From positions 1-64,000 of the forward strand of contig CAJKOW010000004.1 in the NCBI GenBank assembly GCA_905201685.1: a DNA stretch of 64,000 nucleotides. Reading direction: 5' to 3'. This DNA comes from an uncultured Bacteroides sp. Its GTDB lineage: Bacteria; Bacteroidota; Bacteroidia; Bacteroidales; Bacteroidaceae. Positions 60,761 to 64,000 of the stretch are shown here, in pieces. Below the pieces are notes generated by a model that was given only the letters and a program-made list of their open reading frames with translations, had not been told where the DNA came from and searched no databases. Position numbers and translations under genes: made by a program. Each line of letters starts with the position of its first letter. Position 1 is the stretch's first letter.

Positions 60761-61732
60761 TTATTCGCCTCCTCCGTCGATAGTCAGGATGCGGCCATTT
60801 TCGTCATATTCCAGTTCGCACACTTTCAGGCTGCGGAGCCATGATTTTCCGCCTGAAGGCACGCTGTCGTGATGGAACAGGTACCACTTGCCTTTGTATT
60901 CTACAATGGAGTGATGGGTAGTCCAGCCAACAACAGGTGTCAGGATGACTCCCTGATAGGTGAAGGGGCCGTAAGGGTTGTCACCGATGGCATAGCACAG
61001 CATGTGGGTATCGCCGGTAGAATAGGAGAAGTAATACTTGCCATTGTACTTGTGCATCCAGCTGGCTTCGAAGAAGCGGTGCGGGTCGTTGGCTTTCAGC
61101 GGCTCGCCGTTCTCATCGACTACCAATACCGGACGGGGCTCTTCGGCAAATTGAAGCATGTCTTTACTCAGCTTAACCACACGGCTTGGCAATGCAGGCT
61201 GGTCGCCTTCGGGCAGTTCGGGGATTTCCAAGGCTTTGTTGTCCTTGTAACGCTGGAGTTGTCCGCCCCAGATGCCGCCGAAATACATGTAATAGTCTTC
61301 GCCTTCTTTCAGTACGGCAATGTCGATACTGTAGCTGCCGCGGATGGGATCGGGCTGGGGAATGAACGGGCCTTCGGGACGGTCGCCGATGGCTACACCG
61401 ATACGGAAGATGTCTGTTTTGTCCTTCAGCGGGAAGTACAGGTAATATTTGCCGTCTTTTTCGGCTACATCGCTGTCCCACAGCTGACGGCCTGCCCAGG
61501 GAATGTCGGCAATGTCGAGTGCCTTGCCATGGTCGATGACTTCGCCGTGCATGGGATCGTCGGTCGAAAGTACGTGGCTGTCCTTCATCACATACTGGTC
61601 GCCGTTGTCATTTTCCACGTTGGCGCATTCCCAGTCGTGCGAAGGGTAAATGTAGATGCGGTCGTTGAAGACGTGCACCGATGGGTCGGCCATGTAGTCG
61701 GCCGGAAATAAGTATCTCTTTTCTTTTTCCAT
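60761..61732 (-). CDS. Cytosolic GH43 beta-xylosidase (GH43_1-like)
   Basis: The 323-residue single-domain GH43 has no signal peptide (MEKEKRYLFPADYMADPSVHVF), unlike every other GH43 here, so it should act in the cytoplasm on short xylo-oligosaccharides. The acidic triad is visible as the Asp in ADPSVH, the Asp in GSYSIDIAVLKEG and the Glu in HRFFEASWMHKYNG. WTTHHSIVEYKGKWYLF is also conserved. It matches the xylosidase of the classical Bacteroides/Prevotella xylanase-xylosidase gene pair. It lies 19 bp downstream of GH10, and the symporter gene supplies its substrate. Confidence 0.93.
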   Translation of the reverse strand: MEKEKRYLFPADYMADPSVHVFNDRIYIYPSHDWECANVENDNGDQYVMKDSHVLSTDDPMHGEVIDHGKALDIADIPWAGRQLWDSDVAEKDGKYYLYFPLKDKTDIFRIGVAIGDRPEGPFIPQPDPIRGSYSIDIAVLKEGEDYYMYFGGIWGGQLQRYKDNKALEIPELPEGDQPALPSRVVKLSKDMLQFAEEPRPVLVVDENGEPLKANDPHRFFEASWMHKYNGKYYFSYSTGDTHMLCYAIGDNPYGPFTYQGVILTPVVGWTTHHSIVEYKGKWYLFHHDSVPSGGKSWLRSLKVCELEYDENGRILTIDGGGE

Positions 61733-61751
61733 AATGCGTTGTTTTTAAGGG

Positions 61752-62897
61752 TTATTTTGATTGATTTTCAGTTGTCTTGTTTTCGTTTATCAGCTCTTTC
61801 AGGAAAGGCTTCATCTCGTAGTTGCGGTCGAACAGCAGGGGATATTCCTTGCGTCCGCGTACCGGGAAATTGTTTTTCCACGAATCACCGTCAGTGACTC
61901 CCCAGGCAGTTACACGCTCTACGATGTCGGCATGTTTCAGGAAGAGGTTGAAGAATGCTTTCATGCGTGCGTTCCATACGGCGGATACCGAGTCGGGCAG
62001 AGCATCCGGATAAGGATTCATCGCTTTCCGGAAAGACACTGTATCCGAAATATTGGCACTCCGCTTCACGGTAGGCAGTGCACTCATGTCCCATTCCGTA
62101 ATCATTACCTTTACGCCGGTTCCTGCAAAGGCGAGCATACTTGTTTCGAAGTCTTCAATGGTAGGATAGTCCATACCCATGTGACCCTGCATGCCTACAG
62201 CGTCGATGCGCAGACCTTTTGCTTTCAGTGAATTAACCAGTTTGACTACAGCATCACGACGTCCGGGGACATTCATTCCGTAATCGTTGTAATATAATTC
62301 GGCATTCGGGTCGGCTTCGTGTGCATACTGGAAAGCTAAAGGAATGAATTCTTCACCTAAGATTTCATAGAATTTGGTCTTTCGATAGGAACCGTCTTCC
62401 ATTATGGCTTCATTGACTACATCCCATCCTTTAATTTTTCCCTTGTATCGGGAAACAATGGTGGTGATGTGGTCTTTCATACGCTGTTTCAGAACCTCGG
62501 CCGATACGTTGTTTCCTTTCTGATCGACACAGAACCAGGGTGCAAGTTGCGAATGCCAGATGAGGCAGTGTCCGATGATAGCCATGTTATTCTCTTGTCC
62601 AAACTTCACAAATTGGTCGGCTTGTTCGAAGTTGTATCGGTCTTCTTCCGGATGGATGTTGGCACATTTCATGCAATTTTCGGCAACAATCGAATTGAAG
62701 TGCTTTTTGATGATTTTGACTGAAGCTGTATCTCTGCCAGATGATTGGTACTCATTAATGGCTACACCTACTAAGAATTTGTCTCCGAAAGCATCTTTCA
62801 ATGACGGTTCTTCCATTACACTTGCTTGTTTCCCATTGCCACAGGAAGCTAACAATACGGATGCGAACAAGGTTAAAATAACATGCGTTGTTTTCAT
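61752..62897 (-). CDS. Endo-1,4-beta-xylanase GH10, lipoprotein (second copy)
   Basis: The 381-residue GH10 lipoprotein (lipobox LLASC, Cys19) has acid/base Glu163 in [11 protein letters not shown] and nucleophile Glu268 in [11 protein letters not shown]. It is closely similar along its length to the GH10 at 21715. The two share [42 protein letters not shown] and [18 protein letters not shown]. In related loci the GH10 next to the symporter and GH43 processes xylan fragments in the periplasm or at the membrane; location is inferred from the lipobox only. The 89-bp gap before it contains no strong promoter. Confidence 0.95.
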   Translation of the reverse strand: MKTTHVILTLFASVLLASCGNGKQASVMEEPSLKDAFGDKFLVGVAINEYQSSGRDTASVKIIKKHFNSIVAENCMKCANIHPEEDRYNFEQADQFVKFGQENNMAIIGHCLIWHSQLAPWFCVDQKGNNVSAEVLKQRMKDHITTIVSRYKGKIKGWDVVNEAIMEDGSYRKTKFYEILGEEFIPLAFQYAHEADPNAELYYNDYGMNVPGRRDAVVKLVNSLKAKGLRIDAVGMQGHMGMDYPTIEDFETSMLAFAGTGVKVMITEWDMSALPTVKRSANISDTVSFRKAMNPYPDALPDSVSAVWNARMKAFFNLFLKHADIVERVTAWGVTDGDSWKNNFPVRGRKEYPLLFDRNYEMKPFLKELINENKTTENQSK

Positions 62898-62986
62898 GAT
62901 ACGGTAATTTTATAAATTATATTATGTATGAATAAATAAAGTTTTCTGCTTTTCTGTGGAAAAAGCGGATTCCAATTATTTTAGTC

Positions 62987-64000
62987 TTATTTATGGCGTA
63001 ATTCAATCTCTTTATTGATTTTATCAATCTTTTCGTCAGTCAGTTCATACTTGGAAATGATGAACATCGCCAAGGCCAGCAGGATGGCAGGGATAACAGC
63101 CACTAACCAAAGGATGCCTTGTTCGGCAAAAGGTGATTGGCTGACGGCATTTTCCTGGTCGAAACCTACATATGCCAAAACCAGTCCGGGAACTACACCT
63201 CCCAATGCCATACCTGCTTTGTAGAAGATACCGGTCAGGGCATTGACAATGCCCGATATGCGTTTCCCTGTGGTATATTCTCCGTATGAGATAACTTCAG
63301 GTACAAGTGCCCACATATATCCGGTTGCTACGATGACTCCGGTCGATTTAACGAATTGTGCCACATAGACTAACCAGATCTGATCTTTTAAGGATGGAGT
63401 CATGGAGATGACGTAAAGCATGGCCATACCGATAATGGCGACGGACAGGAAGACGTTGAACATGGCTCGCTTTCCGATTTTTCGTTTGATCCAAGGAACA
63501 AGAGGCATGAAGATGAAAGCAGGAATAGAACCTAATGCCATGAAGTTGGCCATCTGGTCGCTGGTTCCTTTTACATTATAAATCATATAATACGATCCGG
63601 CCGAGTTTCCTACAGCCATCATGGCAAATGCAGTGATAAAGAAGAAAGCCAATACACGTAACGGTTTGTTCCGCTTGAATTCTACCCACAAGTCGGATAC
63701 TTTTACGTTCTCGGTCTCTTTGGCGTCCATAACGACACGCTCGCGGCATTGGGTAAAACAGAAAATGAGTAAAGCCAAACCTATGATGCCATAAATTGTC
63801 ATCGTAATGAACCAGGCATGTGCACTGGTCGTTGTATTGGTCAATCCGTCAGGTGATATGGAGGCTACAATTTTAGGAATACCATATGCGACAGCCAAAC
63901 CGCCTGTATTGGCCAGGAACATACGTACGCTGGTCAAGGTGGTGATTTCGTCTGTATCGCGAGTCAGAGAGGCGTTGAGTGCACCGTAAGGAACATTGAT
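62987..64000 (-). CDS. GPH-family sugar:cation symporter, C-terminal part (continues past window)
   Basis: This inner-membrane transporter of the glycoside-pentoside-hexuronide family imports short xylosides or glucuronides by cation symport. The open frame runs to base 64000 without a start, and the edge already reads NVPYGALNASLTRDTDEITT, the family's most conserved loop after TM3. About 338 C-terminal residues are visible, with roughly eight hydrophobic helices (MTIYGIIGLALLIFCF, VLAFFFITAFAMMAVG, LVAVIPAILLALAMFII). A charged tail ends it. The usual length is about 450-490 residues, so about 120-150 are missing. It heads the GH10-GH43-GH67-uxuA run and feeds the cytosolic GH43. Confidence 0.92.
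   Translation of the reverse strand: MNVPYGALNASLTRDTDEITTLTSVRMFLANTGGLAVAYGIPKIVASISPDGLTNTTTSAHAWFITMTIYGIIGLALLIFCFTQCRERVVMDAKETENVKVSDLWVEFKRNKPLRVLAFFFITAFAMMAVGNSAGSYYMIYNVKGTSDQMANFMALGSIPAFIFMPLVPWIKRKIGKRAMFNVFLSVAIIGMAMLYVISMTPSLKDQIWLVYVAQFVKSTGVIVATGYMWALVPEVISYGEYTTGKRISGIVNALTGIFYKAGMALGGVVPGLVLAYVGFDQENAVSQSPFAEQGILWLVAVIPAILLALAMFIISKYELTDEKIDKINKEIELRHK

Noticed and set aside
60869..61711. 280-codon plus-strand open frame
   Set aside because: Antisense to the complete cytosolic GH43; low-complexity hydrophobic translation typical of antisense frames.

Overview
The window reads as a gut Bacteroides chromosome segment dedicated to complex xylan. Evidence is the SusC/SusD pairs, lipoprotein signal peptides, Bacteroidetes-type promoters (-7 box TAnnTTTG), a hybrid two-component regulator (HTCS), and dense glycoside hydrolases (GH) and carbohydrate esterases (CE). 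Species cannot be fixed from sequence alone. Enzyme content resembles the large xylan polysaccharide utilisation loci (PULs) known from B. ovatus, B. xylanisolvens and B. intestinalis.

Layout. (1) 1-11.8 kb, + strand: outer-membrane uptake apparatus. It has a SusC whose 5' part is cut by the window edge and frame-disturbed, SusD, a short SusC, a second SusD, a surface glycan-binding lipoprotein and a surface GH10 xylanase carrying inserted binding modules. A terminator follows. (2) 12.4-46.3 kb, + strand: fourteen debranching and depolymerising enzymes. In order they are GH2, GH115, a CE20-like esterase, GH5, GH10, GH127/146, GH43, GH43-CBM6-CE1, GH43-CBM6-GH8, GH43-GH97, GH97, two CE1 esterases, GH31 and an SGNH esterase-GH95 fusion. 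Three transcription units in this block start with the same 31-bp motif 60-61 bp upstream of the -7 box, a good candidate for the HTCS operator. (3) 46.5-50.7 kb, - strand: the HTCS. (4) 51.2-57.2 kb, + strand: an unrelated island with a 6-bladed beta-propeller lipoprotein, a membrane TPR/helix-turn-helix regulator, a possible tiny peptide gene, an outer-membrane barrel protein and a truncated C39 peptidase/ABC exporter start. This looks like a decayed peptide export or signalling module. (5) 57.4-64 kb, - strand: uxuA, GH67, cytosolic GH43, GH10 lipoprotein and a GPH-family sugar symporter running off the edge. This is the conserved xylo-oligosaccharide and glucuronate processing cluster.

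How it fits together. Surface GH10 and GH5 cut xylan and SusCD pairs import the fragments. Periplasmic esterases remove acetyl, feruloyl and similar esters. GH115, GH67, GH43, GH127/146, GH95, GH97, GH31 and GH2 strip glucuronate, arabinose, galactose and other side groups. GH8 and GH43 reduce oligosaccharides to xylose, the symporter imports short products, and UxuA feeds glucuronate carbon into central metabolism.

The most unusual non-coding structure is a set of intergenic tandem arrays with 22-23 bp period and palindromic units. They flank the peptide-module island and one of them overlaps the end of its broken exporter gene.
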